Notes under the pieces: generated by a model
Database searches by the model: none
Seen by the model: only the letters and a program-made list of their open reading frames with translations
Told to the model about the DNA's origin: nothing
From: an uncultured Muribaculaceae bacterium
GTDB taxonomy: Bacteria; Bacteroidota; Bacteroidia; Bacteroidales; Muribaculaceae
Direction of reading: 5' to 3'
Assembly: GCA_910584495.1 (NCBI GenBank)
Contig: CAJUAR010000021.1
Span: 1 to 39,998, forward strand
Length of the DNA: 39,998 nt
Made by a program: the position numbers and the translations under genes
Part shown: positions 24,820 to 33,473 of the stretch, piece by piece
How positions within the stretch are numbered: position 1 is the stretch's first letter
Layout of the letters: each line of letters starts with the position of its first letter

Positions 24820-25422
24820 TCAGAACACATAAATGAGGTTGATGGCCGCCTTTGTAGGGCCGAAATAATTGTGGGAACGGTCGCTTTCAATCTTTGTGCC
24901 GCATTTTGCGCATGGGTAAACATCGTAGCGTGTGTATATCCATCCGAGAGCAATTTCGGCTTCGACACTCCAATGTTTTGCCAAAGGCCAGGAGTAGCCA
25001 TAACCCACTCCGAGGCCTGCCCCCCAGCCCTGGTAGCGACGGTCGCGCAACTGCCCCAGGTCGTTGTTGAGGAATTTGTGCCATGGCAGCTTGCCGAAGT
25101 TATAGGCCCCTCCTATGGCATGAGCGGCAAGGAAATGTCCACCGAAGGATTCGCAAAACCAGTAGCGTACTTCAGGCTGCACGAGCCAGTGTTTCCAACG
25201 GCGTCCGCCGTTGAGGGTCCATGCGTTGAGCTGTGCCGACAAGTCAAGGCTCCATCGCGGGGCAAGAACAACTTCGGCTCCGATGTTAGGACTGAGTGCG
25301 GCATCCCACAGCAAGTTGGTCTTCAGTGCAAGGTTGTTGCCGGCCTTCGCGGACGTAGCCCCTAAAGCGAGCACAACTATTGCAGCAAGACGCAATAGGA
25401 CGGTTCTCATATTTTTTGTCAT
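24820..25422 (-). CDS. DUF3575 outer-membrane barrel-like protein
   Basis: This DUF3575-type protein of about 200 residues has a signal peptide (MRTVLLRLAAIVVLALG...AKA). The family start ALKTNLLWDAALSPNIGAEV follows, then alternating strands of a small beta barrel (WSLDLSAQLNAW, LVQPEVRYWF, HFLAAHAIGGAY, AGLGVGYGYSWPL) and a final aromatic strand (AAINLIYVF). DUF3575 genes open many Bacteroidales fimbrial operons with the DUF3868 gene, as here. The start could be 25422 or the ATG at 25410; both keep the signal peptide. The frame stays open for 70 codons upstream, but that part lacks conserved character and is treated as leader. First gene of the fimbrial operon. Confidence 0.87.
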   Translation of the reverse strand: MTKNMRTVLLRLAAIVVLALGATSAKAGNNLALKTNLLWDAALSPNIGAEVVLAPRWSLDLSAQLNAWTLNGGRRWKHWLVQPEVRYWFCESFGGHFLAAHAIGGAYNFGKLPWHKFLNNDLGQLRDRRYQGWGAGLGVGYGYSWPLAKHWSVEAEIALGWIYTRYDVYPCAKCGTKIESDRSHNYFGPTKAAINLIYVF

Positions 25423-25804
25423 AGACGGTTGTTTTATTGCAAGAGCCTTGGCATGGAAGCCGCGGGCATGGGGGTTATTCAAGTTGGAAAGGTTGATAAA
25501 AGACCTGCTAAATAGTGAGCTAAAAGCATAAAGCGCTGAAAACCAGCAAGTTAAAATAGAGGGGGGTACAAGCAAGCTCTCCGCAGGATGCAGAGTTTTA
25601 GTGTGTGTAGTTTTCAAATACTGAAGAGACATTGCTATGTAGATAAATATTCCTTAAGATAGTCGGATGGTTCCTGATGCAAAATTAGCATTTCTGTGGC
25701 ATCTATGCAACGATTTTAGGTATAAATCAGTCTCAAAAGGTAATAAAATCACATTTGAGACAGGAATATTGAATGTGGGAGCGCAAAGCCATGGCTTCGC
25801 GCTC
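25423..25804. promoter_or_regulatory. Long leader and upstream region of the fimbrial operon
   Basis: No gene is supported here. A Bacteroidetes-type promoter lies at 25680-25710, so transcripts would carry an approximately 250-base leader. At 25779-25806 an isolated GGAGCGCAAAGCCATGGCTTCG...CTCC palindrome, the minimal outer part of the modular repeat without its centre, separates this operon from maf. I see no inverted repeats flanking the promoter that would suggest an invertible switch. Confidence 0.5.
25680..25710 (-). promoter_or_regulatory. Probable promoter of the fimbrial operon
   Basis: On the minus strand TTG (25708-25710), 20 bases and TAATTTTG (25680-25687) fit the Bacteroidetes promoter. 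It is the only good match between the DUF3575 start and the maf stop. Confidence 0.6.
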
Positions 25805-25867
25805 CCACTATGCATTATAAATTATGCATTATGCATTACAAATTATGCATTCTAAATTAAGCATTAG
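25805..25867. repeat. 7-base repeat array ending in maf
   Basis: Nine 7-base units (CCACTAT, GCATTAT, AAATTAT, GCATTAT, GCATTAC, AAATTAT, GCATTCT, AAATTAA, GCATTAG) run from the isolated GCGAAGCC palindrome into the last codons of maf. Its stop codon (25857-25859) lies inside the AAATTAA unit. Confidence 0.88.
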
Positions 25868-26483
25868 TCATTGCCTCATAGAGGGAGTGGAGAGGGAGGC
25901 CCATCACGTTGTAGAAGCATCCTGTGATGCCGGTTATGCCGACGGCACCGATCCATTCCTGGATGCCGTAGGCCCCGGCTTTGTCGAATGGCGCAAAACG
26001 AGCGATGTATTGGTCGATCTGTTCAAGTGTGAGCGGAGCAAAATGTACTTGTGTATGTTCGGAAAATGTCTTGCATCCTTTGGCCGTTGATATGCACACA
26101 CCGGTGACAACCGTATGTGTGCGGCCGGCGAGCATGGCCAGCATCCGTTGTGCTTCATCGGCATTGTGAGGTTTGCCCATGATGCAGTCCTGGCATATCA
26201 CCACCGTATCGGCAGTAATCAGAACTGTGTCGGGAGTAATCAAGTCGCTGTAAGCCTTGGCCTTTAATTGAGCAAGGAAAACAGGTACTTCGTCGGCCGG
26301 AAGAGCGGCGGAATATGTCTCGTCGACGTTACGGGAAGGGGCAATGTCGAAATGAGGCAGAATCATAGACAACAATTCGCGGCGGCGCGGTGAATTGCTG
26401 GCGAGAATAAAGTGTTTGCCTTCGAGCACGGGCGAAGGCAGCGGCGGCATTGCTGCAAGTGTGCTGTGGATTGGTGTGCTCAT
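25857..26483 (-). CDS. maf: Maf-family nucleotide pyrophosphatase
   Basis: This 208-residue Maf protein hydrolyses non-canonical or selected nucleoside triphosphates to monophosphates (dTTP/UTP or modified bases, depending on subgroup). Motifs: FILASNSPRRRELL (25-38), the strand with RNVDETY, ITADTVVICQDCIMGKP carrying the catalytic Asp, and FDKAGAYGIQEW near 170. The start at 26483 is chosen because its ATGA overlaps the stop of the KdsC gene, showing coupling; a start ten codons earlier would lie inside that gene. It is the last gene of the DUF2520-kdsC-maf group, an order common in Bacteroidales. Its final codons merge with a 7-base repeat array. Confidence 0.95.
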   Translation of the reverse strand: MSTPIHSTLAAMPPLPSPVLEGKHFILASNSPRRRELLSMILPHFDIAPSRNVDETYSAALPADEVPVFLAQLKAKAYSDLITPDTVLITADTVVICQDCIMGKPHNADEAQRMLAMLAGRTHTVVTGVCISTAKGCKTFSEHTQVHFAPLTLEQIDQYIARFAPFDKAGAYGIQEWIGAVGITGITGCFYNVMGLPLHSLYEAMTNA

Positions 26484-27007
26484 AAGCCGAATGAAGCTGC
26501 CGTTACCGGCCAAAGGTCTTGAGCTTTAAGAACTTGCTCTACTACTTCGCGAGCCACGCCCCTGCCTCCGTCGGCCGCGGTGATGTAGCGTGCAATTGCT
26601 CGTACCTCGATAGCCGCATCGCGCGGTGCCACGGGCAAGCCCACGGCAAGCATAGGAGCGAGGTCGGGTATGTCGTCGCCGAGATAGGCCACTTCGTCGG
26701 GTTTTAAACCGCTGTCATTGAGCCATTTTTTGAGAGCTTCGAGTTTGTCCATGCCTGCGCCGAGGAATATGTCGGTAATGCCGAGCTTCATAAAGCGATT
26801 GCGCACCTGCTGCACATCGGCACCAGAGATAATGGCGAAGCGAATACCTTTTTTCACTGCCAACTGCATAGCGTAACCGTCTTTGAGATTTGCCATGCGC
26901 TGTGGCACGCCGTTTGCATCCATGGGCACTACGGTTGGGGAGAGCACTCCGTCGACATCACAAACGATGCCTTTGATTTTGAGAAGATTGTAGTCGATTT
27001 TACTCAT
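26480..27007 (-). CDS. kdsC: KdsC-like HAD phosphatase (KDO 8-phosphate phosphatase)
   Basis: This 175-residue capless HAD phosphatase of the KdsC type removes phosphate from 3-deoxy-manno-octulosonate 8-phosphate in the pathway to the inner core of lipopolysaccharide. The nucleophile motif is CDVDGVLS (Asp17, acid/base Asp19). Motif II is IISGAD (Ser61), the Lys of motif III is in MDKLE (Lys88), and motif IV is YLGDDIPDL (Asp111, Asp112). Length is typical. Its ATG overlaps the DUF2520 stop (ATGA) and its stop overlaps the maf ATG, so all three are translationally coupled. VLSPTVVPMD replaces the VLTDG often seen after the first motif. Confidence 0.93.
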   Translation of the reverse strand: MSKIDYNLLKIKGIVCDVDGVLSPTVVPMDANGVPQRMANLKDGYAMQLAVKKGIRFAIISGADVQQVRNRFMKLGITDIFLGAGMDKLEALKKWLNDSGLKPDEVAYLGDDIPDLAPMLAVGLPVAPRDAAIEVRAIARYITAADGGRGVAREVVEQVLKAQDLWPVTAASFGL

Positions 27008-27813
27008 TGGCCTTTGTCAGATTTGTGAGTGTTGACAATGTACTCCGAAAGGATGTGGTAGATTTGCGCCAGTTCGGGAGGCAATGCCTCCTCGTGGCTG
27101 CGCATCACCTGAAGGTCGCCACGGCGGGCAGGACCTGTCTGTGCGTCATGCGGCCCCATGTCGAAAGCCTTGGCAGTCATTGCTTCGACAAGCGGACGCA
27201 CCGTGTCGAGCGGATAACCGGCATCGGCAAGTATCTTTCCTGTGATTTCGTAGAGAATATTTGGGAAATTTGAGGCGAATACGCCGGCAATGTGCAGCCG
27301 GCGGCGGTGTGCTTCGTCGGCATGGTGCACGGTCGATGAAACCGATGCGGCAAGGGCTTCGACAAGAGGAAGGTCGGCCTCGGCTGCTGTCTCGGTGAAG
27401 AAAGGCACGCGGCACATGTCCACGTATTTATCTTTGGAAAATGTCTGGAGAGGGTAGAGCACGCCGGTGCGCGGTGACAAGGTGGACAGAGCATCTTTGG
27501 TCACCGTCCCCGAGGTGTGGAGTACCAAGGGATGGCCCGGGAGTGTGCCTATGGCGGCAGCTGTGGCGGCAAGGGCGTTGTCGGCCAAGCTGAAAATGAT
27601 AATAGAGGCCTGCAAGGAAGGCAATAATTGCGGAGTACCCCAGACTACGTCGGGGCCGATGCTCTGCGCAAGGTCTCTGGCATGCTTTTCGTTGCGGCTG
27701 AGCACAGCGCGAAGGCGCGGGGCAAAAGCACGAGCCAGATGTGTGGCCACGTTGCCGGCTCCAACAATAATTATATCGGGAACTATTTCGGGCTTTGTTT
27801 GAGCATTTTCCAT
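27004..27813 (-). CDS. Rossmann/DUF2520 oxidoreductase-like protein
   Basis: This 269-residue cytoplasmic protein has an N-terminal NAD(P)-binding fold (DIIIVGAGNVATHLARAF, about 14-31) and a helical DUF2520 C-terminal domain (HRRRLHIAGVFASNFPNILY, about 165-185). The layout resembles pyrroline-5-carboxylate or 6-phosphogluconate dehydrogenase-like reductases, but the substrate is unknown. The start at 27813 overlaps the nitroreductase stop (TAATG) and makes the glycine-rich motif N-terminal; a frame extending 40 codons upstream would run inside the nitroreductase gene and is rejected. It precedes kdsC and maf. Confidence 0.9.
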   Translation of the reverse strand: MENAQTKPEIVPDIIIVGAGNVATHLARAFAPRLRAVLSRNEKHARDLAQSIGPDVVWGTPQLLPSLQASIIIFSLADNALAATAAAIGTLPGHPLVLHTSGTVTKDALSTLSPRTGVLYPLQTFSKDKYVDMCRVPFFTETAAEADLPLVEALAASVSSTVHHADEAHRRRLHIAGVFASNFPNILYEITGKILADAGYPLDTVRPLVEAMTAKAFDMGPHDAQTGPARRGDLQVMRSHEEALPPELAQIYHILSEYIVNTHKSDKGQ

Positions 27814-28364
27814 TACAGCTGGCCGTCCTCCGCTTCGTGGCGCCATGTGCCGAGATGGACTTTTTCCCAAAGCAGCTTCGAGGGGTCGACCGGACGGCGT
27901 TTTTCGTCGGGGTAGCCAAAAGTCATCACGCACTCAACCACCATGTTGTGAGGAATATCGAGAAGGTCGCGTACCACATCTTCCGAGCTTTCGCCATCTG
28001 CGGCAAAACGGCCTCGCACCTGTACCCAGCAAGAGCCTATACCCAAGTCTGCAGCCTGAAGGTGCATCAAAATTGCAGCAGCTGTTGCATCTTCGATGTA
28101 GGCCTCGCTTTTTTCGGGGTCGACAACGACCACCACAGCCATTCGGCAGCCTTTTACTGAAGCCTGGTATTGAGGTTTAAACTCCGAGAGACGAGCAAGA
28201 GCATCGGGGTCTTCGACAACGACAAACTGCCAGCAACGGGCGTTCTTCGACGAAGGAGCCAGCAGGCCGGCTTCGAGAATAGTTTTGACATCTTCGGGGT
28301 TGAGAGGCTGCTCGGTGTAGCGGCGTATGCTGTGACGGGTGAGGAGTAGTTCGTGGAGCGACAT
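27813..28364 (-). CDS. Nitroreductase-family FMN protein
   Basis: This 183-residue flavoprotein of the nitroreductase fold begins with the family motif RHSIRRYTEQPL (10-21) and continues with LLAPSSKNARCWQFVVV, where FMN contacts lie. It has the dimer-forming ATAAAILMHLQAADLGIGSCWV and the final FGYPDEKRRP. Members reduce nitro compounds, quinones or flavins with NAD(P)H; the true substrate is unknown. It lies 64 bp after the HU-SPOR gene and overlaps the DUF2520 start, so it is probably in a five-gene unit from 29373 to 25857. Confidence 0.93.
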   Translation of the reverse strand: MSLHELLLTRHSIRRYTEQPLNPEDVKTILEAGLLAPSSKNARCWQFVVVEDPDALARLSEFKPQYQASVKGCRMAVVVVVDPEKSEAYIEDATAAAILMHLQAADLGIGSCWVQVRGRFAADGESSEDVVRDLLDIPHNMVVECVMTFGYPDEKRRPVDPSKLLWEKVHLGTWRHEAEDGQL

Positions 28365-28428
28365 TTCTGAAGAATTAATAATTAATAAAGTGCTATTCCG
28401 GATACAGGAGACAAGCTATCTGACCGGA

Positions 28429-29373
28429 TTATTTATCGCTGCGGCAAATCCATGCCGAGGGGAAAGTGGCGTAGACATTTTCCTTTTGTGCTAACGTCTG
28501 AAGTGCTTCGAAAGTTTCGGCATTGAGGGTATATACGCGGAAACGACCGTCTTTTTCAAGAATATGCATGTCCGGACGACCATTTATAAAAATCAAGGCA
28601 TCGGCTTTAGAGGCCAGCGAGGCTACAACGAGGCAATATTTGCCGGGCTTTGCCGGAATGCTTTCGGCCATGTCGACAGCGGCAGTGCCGTCGGAGGGAG
28701 TGTTGAACACCAGCATGATTGGTGCCCGTTCGGCATCTCCGGTCTGAGAGGTGATACCGACATTCACAGCAGTGTCGTTGTGGTAGAGCGAAGCCGAACG
28801 AGCTACGGTGTTACGCTGTGGAAGTTGTGAGGCTATGAAGGCTACAAGGGCAAAACCGGCAATGGCGGCGGCTCCCGATGCCGTGCGTCGCAGCGAGCGC
28901 AGGAAGGTTTCGCGGCGTTCATCTTCGTCGGGAACGACAATTTCGGACTTGACGCTCTGAGTGTCAAGCGGTTGGAGGACAAAATCGTTGAAGCTCCATC
29001 CCGGCAAGTTCCATGCGGCATCTTGTTCGAAAACTATAGTGCCGTTGTCGAATTTTAGCGTGCCTATCAAACCTATTTCAGCCGAGCCTTCAGAGGCAAG
29101 CTGTGCCTTTATACGGTTGACATCAGTTGTCAGTATTTTGGTGGCTGCATCGTTGGAACAAGCTTCGCGCAAGGCTATGGAACGGCACAGAGCGTCGTCG
29201 GACCCCGTTCTGGCAGCTGCGTCGAAGCTTATGGACCAACGCGGCGCCAACAGCAAGCCGTCCTGCTGCAGCACCGAGGGCTGACGGTGGAGCATGAACA
29301 CACCCAAGGCAGGCACAGCGACCCAGCCGTTGCGCTCAAGCAAAAATGAGATGTGAAGCTCTGTGATATTCAA
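28429..29373 (-). CDS. HU-CCDC81-like and SPOR-domain membrane protein
   Basis: This 314-residue protein has the Bacteroidetes plan of two N-terminal HU-like (CCDC81-type) domains, a membrane helix and a SPOR domain. The first HU-like part starts ITELHISFLLERNGWVAVPA (3-22); the second spans about 60-130 (VNRIKAQLASEGSAEIGLIG). The helix is at about 165-185 (AAAIAGFALVAFIASQL). The C-terminal SPOR-like domain (YCLVVASLASKADALIFING to the end) should bind denuded peptidoglycan. The N-terminal half would be cytoplasmic, so it may link nucleoid or cytosolic partners to the wall at division sites; this is inference. The start is a TTG at 29373, since no ATG keeps the HU motif. Confidence 0.85.
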   Translation of the reverse strand: MNITELHISFLLERNGWVAVPALGVFMLHRQPSVLQQDGLLLAPRWSISFDAAARTGSDDALCRSIALREACSNDAATKILTTDVNRIKAQLASEGSAEIGLIGTLKFDNGTIVFEQDAAWNLPGWSFNDFVLQPLDTQSVKSEIVVPDEDERRETFLRSLRRTASGAAAIAGFALVAFIASQLPQRNTVARSASLYHNDTAVNVGITSQTGDAERAPIMLVFNTPSDGTAAVDMAESIPAKPGKYCLVVASLASKADALIFINGRPDMHILEKDGRFRVYTLNAETFEALQTLAQKENVYATFPSAWICRSDK

Positions 29374-29417
29374 TGCATTATGTATTGTGCGCCACGCGGG
29401 TGCCGCTATTTCTTATG

Positions 29418-29449
29418 CAAAGATACAATTTCTTGTCGAAACCGACAAA
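29418..29449 (-). promoter_or_regulatory. Promoter of the HU-SPOR to maf unit
   Basis: On the minus strand TTTG (29446-29449), 20 bases and TATCTTTG (29418-29425) match the Bacteroidetes consensus. The -33 box abuts the stop codon of the upstream hybrid regulator gene, so the two units are close but separate. Confidence 0.8.
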
Positions 29450-32400
29450 TTATTCTTTGTACTGGCTGGGGGTGGTACCGTAGTGCTCGGTGAAGCACTT
29501 GGTGAAGTAGGAGGGTGACTTGAAGCCCACCATATAGCCCACTTCGGCCACAGTGAAACGCTGCTGGCTCAGAAGCATGGCGGCTTTCTGCAGACGCACG
29601 TTGCGGATATAGTCGCCGGGCGACACACCCATATATTTCTTGATGATACGGTAGAGCTGCTTGCTGCCCAAGCCTGTTTTCTCGCTGAGGAAGGCTACGC
29701 TCATCTCGGGCTCGGCTATGTTCTCCTCTATGGTTTTGGCAATCATGGCGAGCTGTTTCTCCGACTGCGATTCGGCCTCTATTGGTTTGGGCTCGGTGAT
29801 GGTGGCTATGCGGGCGTCGTTGCGGAGCATCGCGCGTGTCTCAATCAGGTTTCTGACGCGCAGCAGCAGTGCCGCCGGATCAAAAGGCTTGCTCATGAAC
29901 ACATCCACTCCAAGCCTGGTGCTTTCGTTCTCGGTGCCGACATCGTCCTTGGCGGTGAGCATGATGATGGGAGTGAGAGCAAGACGCTTGTTCTGCTTGA
30001 TTCGTTTCACCATCTCCGTGCCGCTCATCAGCGGCATCATCTGGTCCACTATAATCAGATCCGGTTCGAACGAAGCCGCCAAAGCCAGTCCGGCGCGTCC
30101 GTTGGCCGCAGTCATGCACTTGTAGTTGGTGCGGAGAAGGTCTTTGAGGAAGCCGGCTATCTGGCTGTTATCCTCCACAATGAGTATTTTCTGCTTTCCG
30201 GCGGCCGCATCGTCGGCAGCCTCGCCGTCGGGAACAGATGTCTGTTCGCTCATCGGCAGGGTGATGACAAAGGACGAGCCTTCGCCCGTACGGCTGAAAA
30301 GGTCGATGGTGCCGCCCATCAGTTCGAGATAGTGCTTGATGAGGTAGAGCCCCAGGCCTGTGCCCTCGCGCAGCGAAGCTGTCGACGGCGAGCGGAACAT
30401 GCGCTGGAAGACAAGGCTCTGGTCTTTTTCGGGTATGCCCATGCCGTCGTCCGACACCACCATCCTCACCTTGCCGTCGGCGGTGGCCAGACCCATGGAT
30501 ATTGTTGCACCGTCGTCGGAGTATTTGCAGGCGTTGGAGAGCAGGTTTGTCACCACCGACTCCATCTTTACCGCGTCGGCTTCTATCATAATCTGCTCGG
30601 CCTCGGTGTGGAAGACAAATTTCTTCGAGCTGTTGTTCTCGTTGAAAGCCTCGAAAATCGTGCGGCAGAAGTCGACAAGGTCGAACGTTGACATAATCAG
30701 CAGATTCTCGCCGTTGTCCTCCAGTTGTTTCAATTCGAGGGTGCGATGAATCATGTTGTTGAGTTTCACCGCGTTGTCGTAGATGTTTTCAAGTATGTGC
30801 CGGTTCTGGGGGTCGGCAGCTTTTTCCTTGAGGACACTCACCGGACCCATAATCATTGAAAGAGGCGTTTTTAGATCGTGCGAAATATCGGAGAGGAATG
30901 TTAGCTTGCGCTCCACATTTTCCAGGGCCCGGCGGCGCTCCTGCTCGTGCATTGCGCGGAGGTTACGGCGCCGGAAGTATAGAATTACAATCAGGGCTAT
31001 GGCTGTGACAATGAGGGTGTAGAGCGCCAAAGCCCACCACTGTAGATGCCAGGGTTGTGCCACATGCACCGGCAGGCTAAGAATGTTTCCGGCCATGCCG
31101 GCATCCTTCACCAACAAGATGTAATTGCCGGCCGACAGACCGCTGAGCGCAATTTCGTTGGCTCCGTGTGGCAGGTAGGTCCAGCCGCTTATGCTGTCGG
31201 CGGCGTTTTTGGTGAGTTTGTAGGCATATTGCCTCACTATGTCGGGCGAAAAGTCCACGGAGCCGGCAAGAAGTTTGATTCCTCCTCCCGAGGGGAGTGA
31301 AATTCCGCGGAGCAACTGAGAGTTGGCCGAGCGGCTGAAAGGAGTACCATTGTCGACCGCCACACTGATGCTTCCCAAGTTGGATGAGGGACCCAGTCTT
31401 TTCGGCTCGGCCACAGTGATTTCGTCGGCACTGCCAAGGTACACTTTGCCGGTGGCCTTGTCGTCGTAGATGGACATGTAGCGTTTAGGCGGCAGGGCCA
31501 CAATAGATGTCTCGAGGGTGTTGCCGTCGATTCGCCACACATTGTTGACCGTCGAGACCCACAAGTCGTTGCCTACCGGGCCCATTGCCAGCACGCCTTT
31601 GTCCATCTCGGGCGACACAGCAAAACGGCAGATGCGTGGCTTTTCGGTCCTGTCGAAGAGCACCACCCCTCCGTCGACAGCGCACCACAGGCGCCCGGCA
31701 TTGTCGGTGCAGATATTGGAGGGATAGGAACCGGTCATTTCCAGAATGTCGAAGTAGTCTGCTTTACCGTCGGGGGCTATGACGGTGAGGTTGCGGTCGC
31801 GGAAAAGCAAAATCCAAACACGTCCTTCGTTGTCGAGCACCACATTGTTCACAAGTTCGTTTGCAAGATTAACCTTGTTGTTTTTGAACTGATGCGAGTC
31901 GGCATTGATGGAAAAATCGGCTGTGACAGTACCTCCGTTGGCAGCAAATTTCGACTTGTCGACATAATGAATTCCCCCTAAGTAACTGCCCACCCAGAAG
32001 TGATCCTTGTCCTCGACCATGGCGTATACCCAGTGGCTGTTATGCGTGCCTTGGCTGTCGGCAATGTGAAAATTGTCGAAGCTGTCGGACGCAGGGTTGA
32101 AACGTTCAATACCCCCGTCGGAAGAAATCCACAAATTACCGTCGCTGTCCTCCATTATGGAGCGGATGCGGTTGTGATGAAGAGCGTGGCGGGAATCGTT
32201 GTGACGGTACCAATGGCTTGTGCCGTCGTTATCGATGCGTATCAGACCGCCGGTGCCTCCGAGCCATAGGCGTCCGCTGCGGTCGCGGTAGATGTTTGAT
32301 ATATCGTTTCCCTCGCCCGAATCGGTGAAGGCTGCCAGGCCAGCGGAGTACATTGTGCGTGTGTCCGATGCTATTGAGAAACCGCGTTCGTGGCCGGCCC

Positions 32401-33322
32401 ACACCTGAGAGCCGTCGAAATCGACACACCATATCTCATTGTCGCTAAGAGAATTGTCCTTTCGCGAATCGTGCTTGTAGTGTTGCAGCGAGCCGTTGGC
32501 ATTTAGAGAGAATACACCATTGTCGGTGCCCACAATAATGTTGTCGTTAAGTCTTCGCGACAGGCTTTTGATGTTGTTGCCGTCGAAACTTTCGACTTCT
32601 GCCCACCGGTCGGTTGAGGGAAGGTAGGTATAGAGAGCACCCTCGGTGCCTACGTAGATGGTGCTTCCATCGTCCGATTCGAGAAGACTGTTGACAAACA
32701 CGATGTCGCGCCTGGGCATGTTGGCCGGCAGCTCTACGGCTTCGAATAGTCCTTTGGCCTCGTTGAAGCGGGCAAGGCCGTTGTAGGTTCCTGCATAAAT
32801 CACTCCTCGGCGGTCGCGGAGCAGCGAGTAGGTTGAGCGGTGAGGCAGTCCCTGCGATTTGTTGGAAACCTGTCCGCTTTCCATGTCGAAGGAGTATATG
32901 CCGTCGAGGCTGGCAATCCACAGAGTGCCGCCGACAGCAAGGATATTGCGGATTTCTTTTGGCGTGCCTTCGATTGTCACAGCCTCGCTGCCGTTGCTTA
33001 TGTCGTAGACCAACAGCCCGTTGTTGGAGCCGGCATAGAGCTTGCCTTGTCGCTCCACAATGGAGTAGATTTGGAAAGGAGGGTTGTGGTTGCCACCTGC
33101 CGGGCGCGTGGTAGTGCCATCGTAGAAATATAGGCCGCCGTTGGTGCCCAGCCACACAAGGCCGTGGCTGTCGCGGAAAATGGTGAATACAGTGTGGTTG
33201 TTGTTGACTTCAACATTTCGCCATGCCGGCCCCATTTGCGGAAGCATAGCTATAGATGCTGCCGTAGCGGCGACATATGCGGCAAGGAAGCTGAGGATTA
33301 TGAGTATACGTTTTTTTGGCAT
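29450..33322 (-). CDS. Hybrid two-component system regulator (HTCS)
   Basis: This 1290-residue inner-membrane one-protein signalling chain has these parts in order. An N-terminal signal anchor comes first. A large periplasmic two-bladed propeller sensor follows (repeats such as SHGLVWLGTNGGLYFYDG and GNLWISSDGGIERFNP). Then a Y_Y_Y-like domain leads to a membrane helix (about 755-785), a histidine kinase with FLSDISHDLKTPLSMI, and an ATPase with VSDDGMGIPEKD and GTGLGLYLIKHY. A receiver has ILIVEDNSQ and the phospho-acceptor in LIIVDQMMP. A C-terminal AraC-type HTH reads YMVGFKSPSYFTKCFTEHYG. Such proteins normally sense a periplasmic glycan fragment and switch on a neighbouring uptake operon. 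Here the divergent neighbour is a symporter gene. The ATG at 33322 is preferred to an upstream TTG (33370). Confidence 0.95.
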   Translation of the reverse strand: MPKKRILIILSFLAAYVAATAASIAMLPQMGPAWRNVEVNNNHTVFTIFRDSHGLVWLGTNGGLYFYDGTTTRPAGGNHNPPFQIYSIVERQGKLYAGSNNGLLVYDISNGSEAVTIEGTPKEIRNILAVGGTLWIASLDGIYSFDMESGQVSNKSQGLPHRSTYSLLRDRRGVIYAGTYNGLARFNEAKGLFEAVELPANMPRRDIVFVNSLLESDDGSTIYVGTEGALYTYLPSTDRWAEVESFDGNNIKSLSRRLNDNIIVGTDNGVFSLNANGSLQHYKHDSRKDNSLSDNEIWCVDFDGSQVWAGHERGFSIASDTRTMYSAGLAAFTDSGEGNDISNIYRDRSGRLWLGGTGGLIRIDNDGTSHWYRHNDSRHALHHNRIRSIMEDSDGNLWISSDGGIERFNPASDSFDNFHIADSQGTHNSHWVYAMVEDKDHFWVGSYLGGIHYVDKSKFAANGGTVTADFSINADSHQFKNNKVNLANELVNNVVLDNEGRVWILLFRDRNLTVIAPDGKADYFDILEMTGSYPSNICTDNAGRLWCAVDGGVVLFDRTEKPRICRFAVSPEMDKGVLAMGPVGNDLWVSTVNNVWRIDGNTLETSIVALPPKRYMSIYDDKATGKVYLGSADEITVAEPKRLGPSSNLGSISVAVDNGTPFSRSANSQLLRGISLPSGGGIKLLAGSVDFSPDIVRQYAYKLTKNAADSISGWTYLPHGANEIALSGLSAGNYILLVKDAGMAGNILSLPVHVAQPWHLQWWALALYTLIVTAIALIVILYFRRRNLRAMHEQERRRALENVERKLTFLSDISHDLKTPLSMIMGPVSVLKEKAADPQNRHILENIYDNAVKLNNMIHRTLELKQLEDNGENLLIMSTFDLVDFCRTIFEAFNENNSSKKFVFHTEAEQIMIEADAVKMESVVTNLLSNACKYSDDGATISMGLATADGKVRMVVSDDGMGIPEKDQSLVFQRMFRSPSTASLREGTGLGLYLIKHYLELMGGTIDLFSRTGEGSSFVITLPMSEQTSVPDGEAADDAAAGKQKILIVEDNSQIAGFLKDLLRTNYKCMTAANGRAGLALAASFEPDLIIVDQMMPLMSGTEMVKRIKQNKRLALTPIIMLTAKDDVGTENESTRLGVDVFMSKPFDPAALLLRVRNLIETRAMLRNDARIATITEPKPIEAESQSEKQLAMIAKTIEENIAEPEMSVAFLSEKTGLGSKQLYRIIKKYMGVSPGDYIRNVRLQKAAMLLSQQRFTVAEVGYMVGFKSPSYFTKCFTEHYGTTPSQYKE

Positions 33323-33375
33323 TGATCGAGGCGAAATCACAATAAAGGAAAAGCTTGCAAAAAAATGCAAAAGCC

Positions 33376-33407
33376 TTTGCCGGGCTGTAAAATGTTGACT
33401 AAATTTG
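33376..33407 (+). promoter_or_regulatory. Promoter of the SDF symporter gene
   Basis: TTTG (33376-33379), 20 bases and TAAATTTG (33400-33407) on the plus strand fit the Bacteroidetes consensus. It points towards, and nearly touches, the opposing promoter of the HTCS gene. Confidence 0.65.
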
Positions 33408-33424
33408 CGTTGTTAACACAAGTG

Positions 33425-33456
33425 CAAAGATACAGAACTTTGCGAGCACTACCAAA
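33425..33456 (-). promoter_or_regulatory. Promoter of the HTCS gene
   Basis: On the minus strand TTTG (33453-33456), 20 bases and TATCTTTG (33425-33432) fit the Bacteroidetes consensus. Its predicted start (near 33418) lies within a few bases of the predicted start of the opposing symporter promoter. Confidence 0.75.
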
Positions 33457-33473
33457 AATATATTTAACCAGCC

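Noticed and set aside
25423..25632. 70-codon N-terminal extension of the DUF3575 protein
   Set aside because: The frame is open, but the extension has no conserved features and would bury the signal peptide inside the protein.
25423..25804. Invertible promoter for the fimbrial operon
   Set aside because: No pair of inverted repeats flanks the predicted promoter at 25680-25710 and no site-specific recombinase gene is in the window.
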